Below, piece by piece: positions 44,050-52,607 of a stretch of DNA of 64,000 nt (within the stretch, counting starts at the first letter, position 1; every line of letters starts with the position of its first letter). Made by a program: the position numbers and the translations under genes. The DNA is taken from NCBI GenBank assembly GCA_016841875.1, contig JAENYG010000003.1, positions 39,021 through 103,020 of the forward strand, in the 5' to 3' direction. The notes beneath the pieces are model-generated. The model saw only the letters and a list, made by a program, of their open reading frames with translations. It was not told the DNA's origin and ran no database searches. The DNA is from Syntrophomonas sp. (lineage in GTDB: Bacteria; Bacillota; Syntrophomonadia; Syntrophomonadales; Syntrophomonadaceae).

Positions 44050-45120
44050 TCATAGGACGGCTAAACCCTGAGCACCCAGAGTCGGCAGTCCCACATCTTC
44101 GATTACCTGTATTAATGCGAGTTGACCGTTCCTGCCGATGCAAAACGCACTAATTGATCCCTGGTTGCCATTCAGAACATAGAAGTTATATCCATCCTTA
44201 CTCAACCCACTATCAATTGGGGCTCCTATTTGATCCAGAGTGCTGTACACAATGTCTGATAAAAACAATTCACCGTTGTCGTTGATTTCATAGGTAGTTA
44301 TTGTACCGCTACCGGTGTTAGAAGTATATGCAAAAGGCTTATACCAGGAAGCAGCTACCCAGCATACAGCTGTTTGACCATTGGCAACTGAGCCGCTGAT
44401 TACATCAAGCGTACCATTGAAATTTGTGTCATATGAAGATAATGCATTGGCTCCTGCTTCTGAAACCAATAGTAATCCATAGGAAGCAAAGACGGCTCCA
44501 AATGGTCCCGCGCCACTGGACGTATTAACGGTTGGTCCGGTCAGTGTACCATCAGAATTAACTTGAAATACACTGATATTGTTGGTTGACAATTCAGAAA
44601 CAACCAGTTGACTGCCATCAGGCCTGAAGACGACACATGCCGGCACAGCATAGGCATCACTTAATTGATGAGTTGAGCCGCTAATCTGCTGCAAATGTCC
44701 ATCGCTTTTTATACGAAAACCAGTCACGTTGGATGGGATGCTGTTCACATCGTCTCCCACGTTGGAAACATAGAGCAGTTTGTCAATAACTGCCAGGCTG
44801 TTAGGCCTCACACCGCCGGAAGGATCTATGTCAATCAGTTTTAGCATTCCACACTCGTTTACACGGAAACTGCTTATACTGTTACTGCCTGCATTTACGG
44901 CAAAGAGGAGACGTCCGTCATGAGAAAGGACAAGAGATCCTTGGGACTGCAGCGGATCCACTACAGCCTCACCTGTACCGCTGCCGCCTGTAGCATAAGC
45001 CTTAGCAAATGTGAGCCTGCCATCCCTATCTCTACATAAAGCAATTACTTCATTGGTTCCTGCAGCATTGGTCATAGCATAGACCATACCCTGCTGTTTT
45101 TTATATTTCATCCTATGCAT
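44050..45120 (-). CDS. Beta-propeller (lactonase/YVTN-like) protein
   Basis: About 356 residues of repeated propeller blades with the pattern SLVLSHDGRLLFAVNAGSNSISSFRVN, then ACVVFRPDGSQLVVSELSTNNISVFQVN, as in the 6-phosphogluconolactonase-like/YVTN beta-propeller family. No signal peptide is seen. A lactonase reaction is possible but not shown; many relatives are structural. ATG at 45120 is preferred over the upstream TTG, which lies inside the AAAGGAGG ribosome site. A decayed copy of its 3' end lies at 58594-58745. Confidence 0.8.
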   Translation of the reverse strand: MHRMKYKKQQGMVYAMTNAAGTNEVIALCRDRDGRLTFAKAYATGGSGTGEAVVDPLQSQGSLVLSHDGRLLFAVNAGSNSISSFRVNECGMLKLIDIDPSGGVRPNSLAVIDKLLYVSNVGDDVNSIPSNVTGFRIKSDGHLQQISGSTHQLSDAYAVPACVVFRPDGSQLVVSELSTNNISVFQVNSDGTLTGPTVNTSSGAGPFGAVFASYGLLLVSEAGANALSSYDTNFNGTLDVISGSVANGQTAVCWVAASWYKPFAYTSNTGSGTITTYEINDNGELFLSDIVYSTLDQIGAPIDSGLSKDGYNFYVLNGNQGSISAFCIGRNGQLALIQVIEDVGLPTLGAQGLAVL

Positions 45121-45303
45121 TTTTTTGTGATCCTCCTTTATCAATTATCAATCCATTAAAAAGTTACATCACATAATATGCATTTGCTGGTGGCCTTGTT
45201 AAATTATTGTATGTATTCAACGGGCGCAGCCAGTGAACGTTCTTCAACTTTATGGTATTTATACGAACAGGGAGCCGTTCTTAAACTGACGCATTTTATC
45301 CAT

Positions 45304-45342
45304 TGCGAACAGGTTGTGAACCGCCCCCTTTTTACTGTTCCG
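45304..45342. repeat. Degenerate hairpin element, stem GCGAACAG
   Basis: GCGAACAG and CTGTTCCGC enclose GAACCGCCCCC, a variant of the GAACCGTCCCC core. The surrounding 45121-45355 holds no gene I can support. Confidence 0.65.
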
Positions 45343-45355
45343 CTACTAAAAGAGC

Positions 45356-46210
45356 TTATTTGACTTTAAAATCTGGTTCAGGAGACCAGGGATAAAAATC
45401 CGGCATATCTCTATGGGAACTCATGGTGAAATTCGGCAGTCTCTTTTCCAGGAAAGCCGTAATACCTTCTGCCGCGTCAGGCTGCTGTCCAATCCAATGA
45501 AAACATTTAGATTCTATCCGGTGCGCTTCCATGGGATGATCCGCACCTGACATGGTCCATATCAATTGACGTATGAGAGCTGCTGAGACCGGTGCGGAGT
45601 TCCTGGCAATTTCCAGCGCAATAGCCCGGGCAGTAGGTACCACTTCTTCTGGCTCAACTACTTTACTAACCAATCCACAGTCCAACGCTTCCTGGGCAGA
45701 AAATACTTTTCCAGTAAGAGCCCATTCCAGTGCATTGCCAATACCCATTATCCGAGACAAAAACCATGAACTGCAGGCATCGATAACGATGCCCCGACGG
45801 ACAAAAACTATACCCATTTTAGCAGCAGTCGAGGCAATGCGGATATCCATCGGCAATGTCATTGTCAATCCAATGCCTACTGCCGGACCGTTTATCGCGG
45901 CAATGATCGGTTTTTTCAAATCATAAATACGTAAAGCTAATATACCGCCACCATCACGGTGTTCATCCTGGGATACCTTTTCGTAATTGAAAGTAGATCC
46001 CCCGTCTTGTAAATCCATTCCAGCGCAAAATCCACGTCCTTCTCCTGTAACAATTATTGCTCTTATGTTGTCATCATCTTCTGCGTGGTCAAGAGCATCG
46101 ATGATTTCATCACGCATAAACCTCGTATATGCGTTTAACCGATCGGGACGGTTAAGTGTGATTGTTAATACCCGTTCTGCGACTTCATACTTGATCTGTT
46201 CATAATTCAT
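45356..46210 (-). CDS. Crotonase-family protein lacking the usual hydratase glutamates
   Basis: A 284-residue enoyl-CoA hydratase/isomerase fold. The oxyanion-hole block GRGFCAGMDLQ and the trimer region are conserved. Where hydratases have GGGCELA and EVGLG, this protein has AVGIGLTMTLPMD and FVRRGIVIDACSSWFLSRIMG, so the two classical glutamates are missing; Asp in IVIDA may serve instead. It belongs to the FVRRGIVPEA-type subgroup, whose substrates are poorly known. It is unlikely to be a second copy of the operon's crotonase. GGGAGG lies 8 bases before the ATG. Single gene. Confidence 0.85.
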   Translation of the reverse strand: MNYEQIKYEVAERVLTITLNRPDRLNAYTRFMRDEIIDALDHAEDDDNIRAIIVTGEGRGFCAGMDLQDGGSTFNYEKVSQDEHRDGGGILALRIYDLKKPIIAAINGPAVGIGLTMTLPMDIRIASTAAKMGIVFVRRGIVIDACSSWFLSRIMGIGNALEWALTGKVFSAQEALDCGLVSKVVEPEEVVPTARAIALEIARNSAPVSAALIRQLIWTMSGADHPMEAHRIESKCFHWIGQQPDAAEGITAFLEKRLPNFTMSSHRDMPDFYPWSPEPDFKVK

Positions 46211-46538
46211 TTAATATACCTCCCTAAACACATATAGCTATTCTAAATACGAATTCTGCTTATGATATTATATCATTTACAGCTATTAGATCAGATATAA
46301 ACTCTGATAGGATAATCTAGAAACATCAATCATGATTTTAGATCCACTGTTTATTAGAATGCATTTATAATAAGTCATTTTTGCCTCCTTTTCGGCTATA
46401 TGGCATAATGGAAATCAAATCCTAGGGACACAAGGGGACGTTTTCACTGTGTCATTACAATAATGAATTGTTCTTCGAGATTATCAAGTTTAGGACACAG
46501 CAAAAACATCCCCTTATGTCCTTCGGGAAGGAAGTGCG
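46211..46538. other. Intergenic region with AAAACGTCCCC-type repeats
   Basis: Divergent spacer between the crotonase-like and sirtuin genes; no gene is seen. The right third (46424-46521) is an inverted pair of repeat elements. Confidence 0.5.
46424..46521. repeat. Inverted pair of AAAACGTCCCC-type hairpins, stem GACACA
   Basis: GGGACACAAGGGGACGTTTTC..TGTGTC (46425-46456) and GGACACAGCAAAAACATCCCC..TTATGTCC (46493-46521) are opposite copies. Each is itself a short hairpin, and together they can form one larger hairpin. Confidence 0.85.
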
Positions 46539-47372
46539 ATGGTGGACAGCTATTTCAAGGCAGCTGAAGCTGTAAAAAATGCCGGTGCTATTATAATCAC
46601 TGCCGGGGCAGGCATGGGAGTAGATTCCGGCCTCCCTGATTTTCGAGGTAATGAAGGTTTTTGGAACAGCTATCCTCTATATAAAAAACTGAACATGGAT
46701 TTTTATGAAGCTGCCAATCCTATTCATTTCAGTCGAGACCCGTCACTAGGCTGGGGCTTCTATGGGCATAGAACTCAACTCTATCGCCAGACTGTTCCCC
46801 ATGAAGGATTTAATATTCTAAAAGATTGGATAAGCAGGTTCAATCTTGATTATTTTGTGGTAACTTCGAATGTTGACGGTCAGTTTCAAAAAGCGGGCTT
46901 TACTGAAGATAAAATCCTGGAAGTTCATGGATCTATTCATTATATGCAGTGCACCATACCCTGCAGTCATTCTATATGGGAGAATACGGAGGATATGGCG
47001 GTGGATTTTGCGACCATGAGGGCGGAGTCTATACCCAAATGTAAATTCTGCAGCTCAACCGCCAGGCCGAACATATTGATGTTTAGTGATTACAACTGGA
47101 TATCGGACCGCACTGATCAGCAGGAAAGCAAGTTTAGTAGATTCCTAAGAACCACCAGCAGCGGAAACATGGTAGTGGTTGAAATGGGGGCGGGAATGGC
47201 AGTGCCGACCATAAGGTATTTAAGCGAAAGATTGGGCTCGCATCATAACAGTACAGTAATAAGAATTAATCCCAGAGAATATCACATTTCTTCTCCACAT
47301 ATCTCTTTGCCCAGTGGGGCACGTGAAGGTTTGGATATGATAAATCAGCACCTGTGGTGGGACAGGAGTTAG
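46539..47372 (+). CDS. Sir2 family (sirtuin-like) NAD-dependent deacylase
   Basis: A 277-residue sirtuin. The NAD-binding signature GAGMGVDSGLPDFRG (residues about 22-36), the TSNVDGQFQKAGF block and the catalytic His in EVHGSIHYMQC are present. The zinc site would be C-x4-C (CTIPC) and C-x2-C (CKFC), a slightly widened first pair. In bacteria such enzymes often reverse lysine acylation of acyl-CoA-handling enzymes, which would fit a beta-oxidising cell; that link is inference. The ATG follows GGAAGGAAG. The methyltransferase gene starts 8 bases after its stop, so the two are likely co-transcribed. Confidence 0.88.
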   Translation: MVDSYFKAAEAVKNAGAIIITAGAGMGVDSGLPDFRGNEGFWNSYPLYKKLNMDFYEAANPIHFSRDPSLGWGFYGHRTQLYRQTVPHEGFNILKDWISRFNLDYFVVTSNVDGQFQKAGFTEDKILEVHGSIHYMQCTIPCSHSIWENTEDMAVDFATMRAESIPKCKFCSSTARPNILMFSDYNWISDRTDQQESKFSRFLRTTSSGNMVVVEMGAGMAVPTIRYLSERLGSHHNSTVIRINPREYHISSPHISLPSGAREGLDMINQHLWWDRS

Positions 47373-47380
47373 GAGAGTCT

Positions 47381-48193
47381 ATGAACAAAATTATCTTAAC
47401 TGAAGAAAAGGAGACCTTATTAATTCCGCTATATGGCAAAGCAAAGGCGAGCCAAAAGGGGAATCCTATCTTACAAGATAACAAGGCTATGGAAATCATT
47501 AATAATATTGACTATGATTTCGACTCTTTAAGCATACCTGATAAAACCAATACTATGATGTGTTTAAGAGCCAAGCTGATAGATAATTATACGAAAGATT
47601 TTCTGGCCCAAAACAATGACTGCGTCGCTCTGCACCTGGGCTGCGGGCTTGATAGCAGATATTACCGGATTGCCAATGAACAGGTTGACTGGTTTGATAT
47701 TGATTTTCCGGAAGTGATAGAGATTCGTCAACAGTTTTATGAAGAATCGGAGCGTTATCACCTGCTGGGCTCTTCAGTTACGGAATCTACCTGGTTGGAG
47801 CAGATACCCCCAAATAAGGAAAATTACATTGTTATTGCCGAAGGGTTATTGATGTATTTACAGGAGAGCGAGATAAAAACCCTTATTAAGAACCTCAAAA
47901 ACAGGATTGAGGGTTTCACTTTAATATTTGATGCTTTTAATGTTTACACTTCCCGAAAAGTAAACCAACATCCGTCAATTAAGAAAACTGGAGCTGTCAT
48001 CCACTGGGGTATTGACAAGCCTGCAGACCTTGAGCAGTGGGGGATGGGAATCCGATTTTCAGATCAGATATTCTTTTCATCCAATAATGTAATCAGCCAG
48101 CTTAATCTCGTTACCAGGATAATTTATAAAATAGCTGATAATTTCTCTTTCGTTAAAAATGCCCAGAGGATATTGATATATCAGGTAGGGTAG
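47381..48193 (+). CDS. Class I SAM methyltransferase, Tcmp/PPM-type
   Basis: About 270 residues. The SAM-binding loop is ALHLGCGLDSRYYR, with the acidic ribose-binding residue in DWFDIDFPEVIEIR, and EGLLMYLQESEIKTLI follows; this order marks the leucine carboxyl methyltransferase-like (Tcmp/PPM) family that O-methylates carboxylates or polyketides. Substrate unknown. Start ATG 47381 has AGGAGA ahead; the frame opens 27 bases earlier inside the sirtuin gene. Confidence 0.83.
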   Translation: MNKIILTEEKETLLIPLYGKAKASQKGNPILQDNKAMEIINNIDYDFDSLSIPDKTNTMMCLRAKLIDNYTKDFLAQNNDCVALHLGCGLDSRYYRIANEQVDWFDIDFPEVIEIRQQFYEESERYHLLGSSVTESTWLEQIPPNKENYIVIAEGLLMYLQESEIKTLIKNLKNRIEGFTLIFDAFNVYTSRKVNQHPSIKKTGAVIHWGIDKPADLEQWGMGIRFSDQIFFSSNNVISQLNLVTRIIYKIADNFSFVKNAQRILIYQVG

Positions 48194-48215
48194 GGCACAA
48201 ACCCTGTCCCTTCAA

Positions 48216-49643
48216 CTATGATTGATAATATTCAAGATTTTGTTGAAGCTCATCGTCCAGACTCTTACCCGTTTGGATTACCTTCTCATACCGGGCTTTT
48301 ATAAACTTAAGATTTTTATTTCTAAGATTATTAAACTTCACTATATCCTGCGTGTATAAAGGGTGTTTTTCCATTTGCTTTAGTATCTCCCTTGAGAAAG
48401 TACAATATTTAAATAGGATTTTACGAGCAACTCGGTTTAATCGTATCAATCCTTTTGATTCGAAATTGATCCAAATTTTGTAGTCTGATGTAAAAATCTC
48501 TTTGATATTGGAACGATTCCTATTAATTTGCTCCTTAATTTTTGTTTTAGTTTCCCTTGAAAGATCAGGATTTTTTTTATAGAACTGAATATAGGTAGTA
48601 TAGTCATTGACAAGACTGCTCTCTGTAGCGCCCTTAAGGGAAGAGCTGGACATTCTTCTGGATAATTCCCATCGGAATTTAGCTACCAAATCTAACATTA
48701 TCATATCTAGATTTTCTGATGTTAATATTGGTATTATAAATCGTCCGGGGCTACTTTTGGTTTTTCCGCTTATCTCCTGCCACATTACTGCTCGCGAACC
48801 GAAAGTTGGAATCAAGATGATTTCGGGCATTACCGGTAACATAATCAATTCGTTTCTTATCCCAATTTCTTGTTTATTATATACAACTTCTCGATGAAAA
48901 GCAGAGTAATCAACGGCTAGAATTCTATCCAGGCTTGCTGCGATTTTTTCCGGTGTGACCAACGATTTGCTTATATCTCCACTGATCATGTCACTGTGCA
49001 AAATCGGTAAATATCCCCCCATTCTACCGTAACATAGCCTCTGTGCCACTCCTAACAAACCGTTGCATTCGTGTGCTAATCTTCCATCCATGTTTTGCTC
49101 AAATGTAATCCTGTCTTTTTCACTAAGTTGGCCCCGCTTCACTTTTTCCCTGAATGAATCATAGTAATCTAGACTATTTTCATTTATGGAAGGTTCTTTT
49201 TCCCTCGTATAAATATAATTCATCCATTTTTTCATATCATATATCAAACATTTCGATCCATTAGTATGATTACCCAAAGCCAGTTCATATAATGCTATAT
49301 TTTGCTCAGCAGTAAGCAGCTTTTCGTCCATAAAGCCAAAATTAAGAAACATATTTATAAGGTTATCTTGATTAGTGTCTATAGTTGCTTTTTTTAACAC
49401 AGCCTGATATGTTTCCAGGAATACTTCGCTTATGACTTCTTTTAAGCGCTGAATATTTGTGCTAACAATGGTCTTATCACCCAGCTTACTGAAGGCTTCC
49501 AGGCTAGCCATAAACATTAACCTTCTGTTCTGGGGAAGTTCCGCATAATCCATGATTTTCATTGCGCTATTTTGCAACTCGTGAGGTATACTAATCATAT
49601 TGTCTTGTAAGTTGTTTACCATACGCGATTCTTTAATATCCAT
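48216..49643 (-). CDS. Large soluble protein, family not recognised
   Basis: A 475-residue protein with no signal peptide and no membrane helix. The N-terminal 190 residues are mostly helical; the middle has a well-formed block (AHECNGLLGVAQRLCYGRMGGYLPILHSDMISGD, then ELIMLPVMPEIILIPTFGSRAVMWQEISG, residues about 195-300); the C-terminal third is basic and helical. The charge pattern and conserved-looking Gly/Pro turns suggest a real enzyme or regulatory domain, but I cannot name it. Start ATG 49643 has AGGAGGG ahead. Convergent with the methyltransferase gene. Confidence 0.7.
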   Translation of the reverse strand: MDIKESRMVNNLQDNMISIPHELQNSAMKIMDYAELPQNRRLMFMASLEAFSKLGDKTIVSTNIQRLKEVISEVFLETYQAVLKKATIDTNQDNLINMFLNFGFMDEKLLTAEQNIALYELALGNHTNGSKCLIYDMKKWMNYIYTREKEPSINENSLDYYDSFREKVKRGQLSEKDRITFEQNMDGRLAHECNGLLGVAQRLCYGRMGGYLPILHSDMISGDISKSLVTPEKIAASLDRILAVDYSAFHREVVYNKQEIGIRNELIMLPVMPEIILIPTFGSRAVMWQEISGKTKSSPGRFIIPILTSENLDMIMLDLVAKFRWELSRRMSSSSLKGATESSLVNDYTTYIQFYKKNPDLSRETKTKIKEQINRNRSNIKEIFTSDYKIWINFESKGLIRLNRVARKILFKYCTFSREILKQMEKHPLYTQDIVKFNNLRNKNLKFIKARYEKVIQTGKSLDDELQQNLEYYQS

Positions 49644-49856
49644 TTCAAACCCTCCTAGAATTTATATATATCAATGCATCATAGAGGACAATTCTACCAT
49701 ATGTAAGCAAGAATACATTTATGGCAAAAATTACATTTTGTATAATTATATATCATTTGGTCCAATTTTCCTATACTATATTACAATTTAGGATGTTTTT
49801 CCCGCTTAATTGATAATTATTATAATTCCTTTCTCAGAAGTTTATGAAATAATGGC

Positions 49857-49893
49857 AGGGTAGGGAACAAGGGGCCGTTTTTGCTGTTTCCTT
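49857..49893. repeat. Degenerate hairpin element, stem GGAAACAG
   Basis: On the minus strand GGAAACAG and TTGTTCCC enclose CAAAAACGGCCCC, a variant of the AAAACGTCCCC core. Confidence 0.6.
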
Positions 49894-49987
49894 CAACTGG
49901 AAAACGTCAAAATAAAAGTCTATTATTAAATTAAGTCATATAATAAAGCTTCTCATGTGGCCATGTGCCAATATTCAGACCTTAAAA

Positions 49988-50018
49988 TGCGACAGATTGA
50001 GAACCGTCCCCAGTCGCA
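49988..50018. repeat. GAACCGTCCCC-type hairpin, stem TGCGAC
   Basis: TGCGAC and GTCGCA enclose AGATTGAGAACCGTCCCCA. The loop start matches the element at 51271-51320. Confidence 0.85.
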
Positions 50019-50055
50019 CCACTAGTAGCACCAATAATACAAGGAGGAAACCAGC

Positions 50056-50400
50056 ATGGAAAATCATAGTACATATAAAGTCTCTCCAGGTGGATATATT
50101 GAAGCCGCAGATGGTATATACCGAAAAACTCTAGTATGGGGGAATAATGCCCTCTTGAGTGAATTTAAACTGACAGGTGGAAAAAAGCTGCCCTCGCATA
50201 AGCATGACGAAGAGCAGGTGGGATACCTGGTTTCAGGTCATATTATCCTTACGATCGATAACGATAAATATGATATGCTGACCGGTGACAGCTGGGCGAT
50301 TCCAGGAGGCATCAAGCATTATGCGGAAATTATTGAAGATTCGATTGCTATCGAAGTTTTTTCACCGATAAGAACTGATTACCTGCCCAATTTTGAATAA
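50056..50400 (+). CDS. Small cupin domain protein
   Basis: A 114-residue single-domain cupin. Motif 1 is KLPSHKHDEEQVGYLVSG (His, His and Glu metal ligands) and motif 2 is GDSWAIPGGIKHYAE (last His ligand). Such proteins bind a metal and act as small isomerases, dioxygenases or sensors; nothing selects one. AAGGAGGAAA precedes the ATG. The methyltransferase gene follows after 79 bases in the same direction. Confidence 0.85.
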   Translation: MENHSTYKVSPGGYIEAADGIYRKTLVWGNNALLSEFKLTGGKKLPSHKHDEEQVGYLVSGHIILTIDNDKYDMLTGDSWAIPGGIKHYAEIIEDSIAIEVFSPIRTDYLPNFE

Positions 50401-50479
50401 CAGACACTATAATAAGCGGTAACCCATGATATAGCATCAGGCAATGTAACACAAAATCCAGGGTAAAGGAGATTTGTTT

Positions 50480-51259
50480 ATGTCTGATTGGATTCCCAAA
50501 GGATATCTGATATTTGAAAAGGAAAGAAGCAGACCAGCTCTTGACCTGGTTATGCATATTGATCACCCTGATCCTGTAAATATACTGGATGTAGGGTGCG
50601 GCCCTGGAAACAGCACAAATATTCTATATACCAGATGGAAAAACGCTAAAATTACTGGTATAGATAGCTCACAGGCCATGATTGATACCGCAAAAAAGAC
50701 CAATAGTGCCATTGATTGGATATTGTGTGATGCAGGCGAAGATCTATCTCACCTGGGCCAATTCGATATCATATTCTCCAATGCGGCGTTTCAATGGATA
50801 CCGGGAAACGATATATTAATACCCAGACTGTTTAATATGCTGAACCCTGATGGCATCCTGGCAGCACAAATACCATACGTTAAAGAAATGCCAATCCATA
50901 ATATCATTATGAACCTGGTAAGTAGTTCAAAATGGTCGGAACATTTTGAATATTTGTCTTCAACTTATAAATTACACTCACCAGGTTTTTATTACGATAT
51001 TCTTTGTGGTGTAACGAAAGATATCAATTTATGGGAGACCAGGTATTTCCATGTTATGAATAGCTATGATGATATTTTGCAATGGTATAGCTGTACCGGA
51101 CTACGTCCTTATCTGGATTGCCTTCATGATGACAAGAAGAAGATGGAATTTAAAGAAGACATTTCAACTGAACTTAAAAAGCATTATATAAAATATAAGG
51201 ACGGTAAAATACTATTTCCCTTCAATCGTATATTCTTCATTGCCAAATACTCGCAATAA
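50480..51259 (+). CDS. Trans-aconitate methyltransferase-like SAM methyltransferase
   Basis: About 259 residues. The SAM loop is ILDVGCGPGNSTNIL (residues about 35-49), then GIDSSQAMIDTAKK, and motif IV is FDIIFSNAAFQWIPG. The spacing and the WIP element match Tam-like trans-aconitate 2-methyltransferases. The substrate in this anaerobe is not certain. Start ATG 50480 has AAAGGAG 8 bases ahead; the frame opens two codons earlier. Confidence 0.85.
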   Translation: MSDWIPKGYLIFEKERSRPALDLVMHIDHPDPVNILDVGCGPGNSTNILYTRWKNAKITGIDSSQAMIDTAKKTNSAIDWILCDAGEDLSHLGQFDIIFSNAAFQWIPGNDILIPRLFNMLNPDGILAAQIPYVKEMPIHNIIMNLVSSSKWSEHFEYLSSTYKLHSPGFYYDILCGVTKDINLWETRYFHVMNSYDDILQWYSCTGLRPYLDCLHDDKKKMEFKEDISTELKKHYIKYKDGKILFPFNRIFFIAKYSQ

Positions 51260-51270
51260 GACTGAGACAG

Positions 51271-51320
51271 GATAGGGGAAGGTTCAAATGCGATAGATTG
51301 AGGACCTTCCCCTATCGCAT
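51271..51320. repeat. Nested hairpin element, stem ATGCGATA
   Basis: GATAGGGGAAGGT (51271-51283) is the exact reverse complement of ACCTTCCCCTATC. Overlapping it, AAATGCGATA and TATCGCATTT enclose the loop GATTGAGGACCTTCCCC. Two alternative hairpins are therefore possible. The core is ACCTTCCCC instead of ACCGTCCCC. It lies between convergent genes. Confidence 0.85.
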
Positions 51321-51322
51321 TT

Positions 51323-52303
51323 CTAATTAACTACATTCCTGCTGATTCCGCTTAAGAAAGCCTCTATGTTGTGGACTATCTCTTTTAGCAGCGTTTGTCT
51401 CGCTTCTATGCTGCCCCAGGCTATATGAGGGGTGATTATCAGCCGGTTGCTGTTCTTTATATGCAGTAAAGGGTGGTTTTCTTCCATCGCCTCCTTTTCC
51501 AATACATCTAGTCCGGCACCGGCGATCAATTCTTCATCGAGAGCTTTAGCCAGATCTGCCTCATTAACAATACCACCTCTGCCCAGGTTGAGCAGCAGAG
51601 CCTGTTTTTTCATGAGTTTCAGCTCATCATATCTTATCAGGTTATAAGTCTGCTGGTTTAAAGGAGCGTGTATAGATACTATTTCTGAAGTTTTAAGCAG
51701 ATCAGGCAGCTCAACTCTAATATAGTTGTCATCATTGTTCTTGCCTGAAGTCGAATAATATACCACTCTGCACCCAAACGCCCGGGCAATATCAGCTGTT
51801 GTCTTACCTATAGTGCCCAATCCGATTATGCCCCAGGTTTTACCCTTGATTTCCCAGAACAATTTATCCAGATGGGTGAAAATATCACTGGTGACATATT
51901 TTTTCGATTTAACATACTGGTCATAGTACGATAATGACTCCAACAGGTAAAAAAGCAGCGCAAAAGTATGCTGTACAACGCTGTGGGTAGAATACCCAGA
52001 TACATTGGTCACTGTGATATTGCGGCTCCGGGCATGTTCCAGGTCAATAGTATCGGTGCCGGTCGCAGCAACACATATAAGCTTCACTCCAGGAGCATGA
52101 TGCAAATTAGATTCATTTAAAACGACCTTGTTAGTAATAATAATGTTTTGATCTTTAATTCTCTCCACGACTTCTTCCGGGCGGGTGCTGTCGTAGATAG
52201 ACACTTTCCCAAATCTATTGAAAATGCTTAGATTAGCATCTTCTCCCAGGGTATCGGCATCCAGCAAACATAAATTGTTCAATATACCACATCCATTTTC
52301 CAA
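51323..52303 (-). CDS. D-isomer specific 2-hydroxyacid dehydrogenase
   Basis: A 326-residue NAD(P)-dependent dehydrogenase for D-2-hydroxyacids (hydroxypyruvate/glycerate or lactate-type). The cofactor site is WGIIGLGTIGKTTADIA (residues about 148-164). The catalytic Arg/Glu/His triad is placed in LNLGRGGIVNEADLAKAL, GAGLDVLEKEAMEENHPLL and RLIITPHIAWGS. Length is normal. The start is uncertain: TTG at 52303 has no ribosome site of its own and follows directly after the stop of a short frame, and TTG at 52282 is an alternative. Confidence 0.88.
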   Translation of the reverse strand: MENGCGILNNLCLLDADTLGEDANLSIFNRFGKVSIYDSTRPEEVVERIKDQNIIITNKVVLNESNLHHAPGVKLICVAATGTDTIDLEHARSRNITVTNVSGYSTHSVVQHTFALLFYLLESLSYYDQYVKSKKYVTSDIFTHLDKLFWEIKGKTWGIIGLGTIGKTTADIARAFGCRVVYYSTSGKNNDDNYIRVELPDLLKTSEIVSIHAPLNQQTYNLIRYDELKLMKKQALLLNLGRGGIVNEADLAKALDEELIAGAGLDVLEKEAMEENHPLLHIKNSNRLIITPHIAWGSIEARQTLLKEIVHNIEAFLSGISRNVVN

Positions 52304-52607
52304 TTATTGCTGAGATTGATCTTTATTACTTATCCTATTATTTATAAACTTTTTGCTCGACTTGGGCAAGGGTTGACTATGGATAGGGAAGACAAAAGAG
52401 AAGCTGTGTCCTAAAGATGATAACGCCATTATCACCAGAATAAACAACAAAAACGCCCACTTGACATATATGACTACTTTATTTTTGAACCAGGCACAGG
52501 AAAATTCGAACGATATATAACTAAAATTATGCAAGTCAAGAACCGTCCCCTCTTGCATGTGAAAATAATAAGTTCCATTTTATAGTAATAGAGGTAATAT
52601 TATATAA
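52304..52607. other. Intergenic region, doubtful short frame and a repeat
   Basis: A minus-strand frame at 52304-52558 encodes a hydrophobic segment (KWAFLLFILVIMALSSLGHSF) and ends directly at the dehydrogenase start, hinting at translational coupling, but its own start region is only a repeat element and it has no ribosome site. I leave it uncalled. The hairpin element is listed separately. Confidence 0.35.
52529..52559. repeat. GAACCGTCCCC-type hairpin, stem ATGCAAG
   Basis: ATGCAAG and CTTGCAT enclose TCAAGAACCGTCCCCT. It is almost identical to the element at 12361-12390, 40 kb away. It lies 48 bases before the broken end of the kinase fragment. Confidence 0.85.

Larger units (their letters stand above)
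49644..50055. other. Intergenic region with two repeat elements
   Basis: AT-rich spacer between the unrecognised gene and the cupin gene. No gene is seen. Two hairpin elements are listed separately. Confidence 0.5.

Noticed and set aside
52304..52558. 84-codon minus-strand frame with one hydrophobic segment
   Set aside because: Its start codons lie inside a repeat element and no ribosome site is present; only its abutment to the dehydrogenase gene favoured it.
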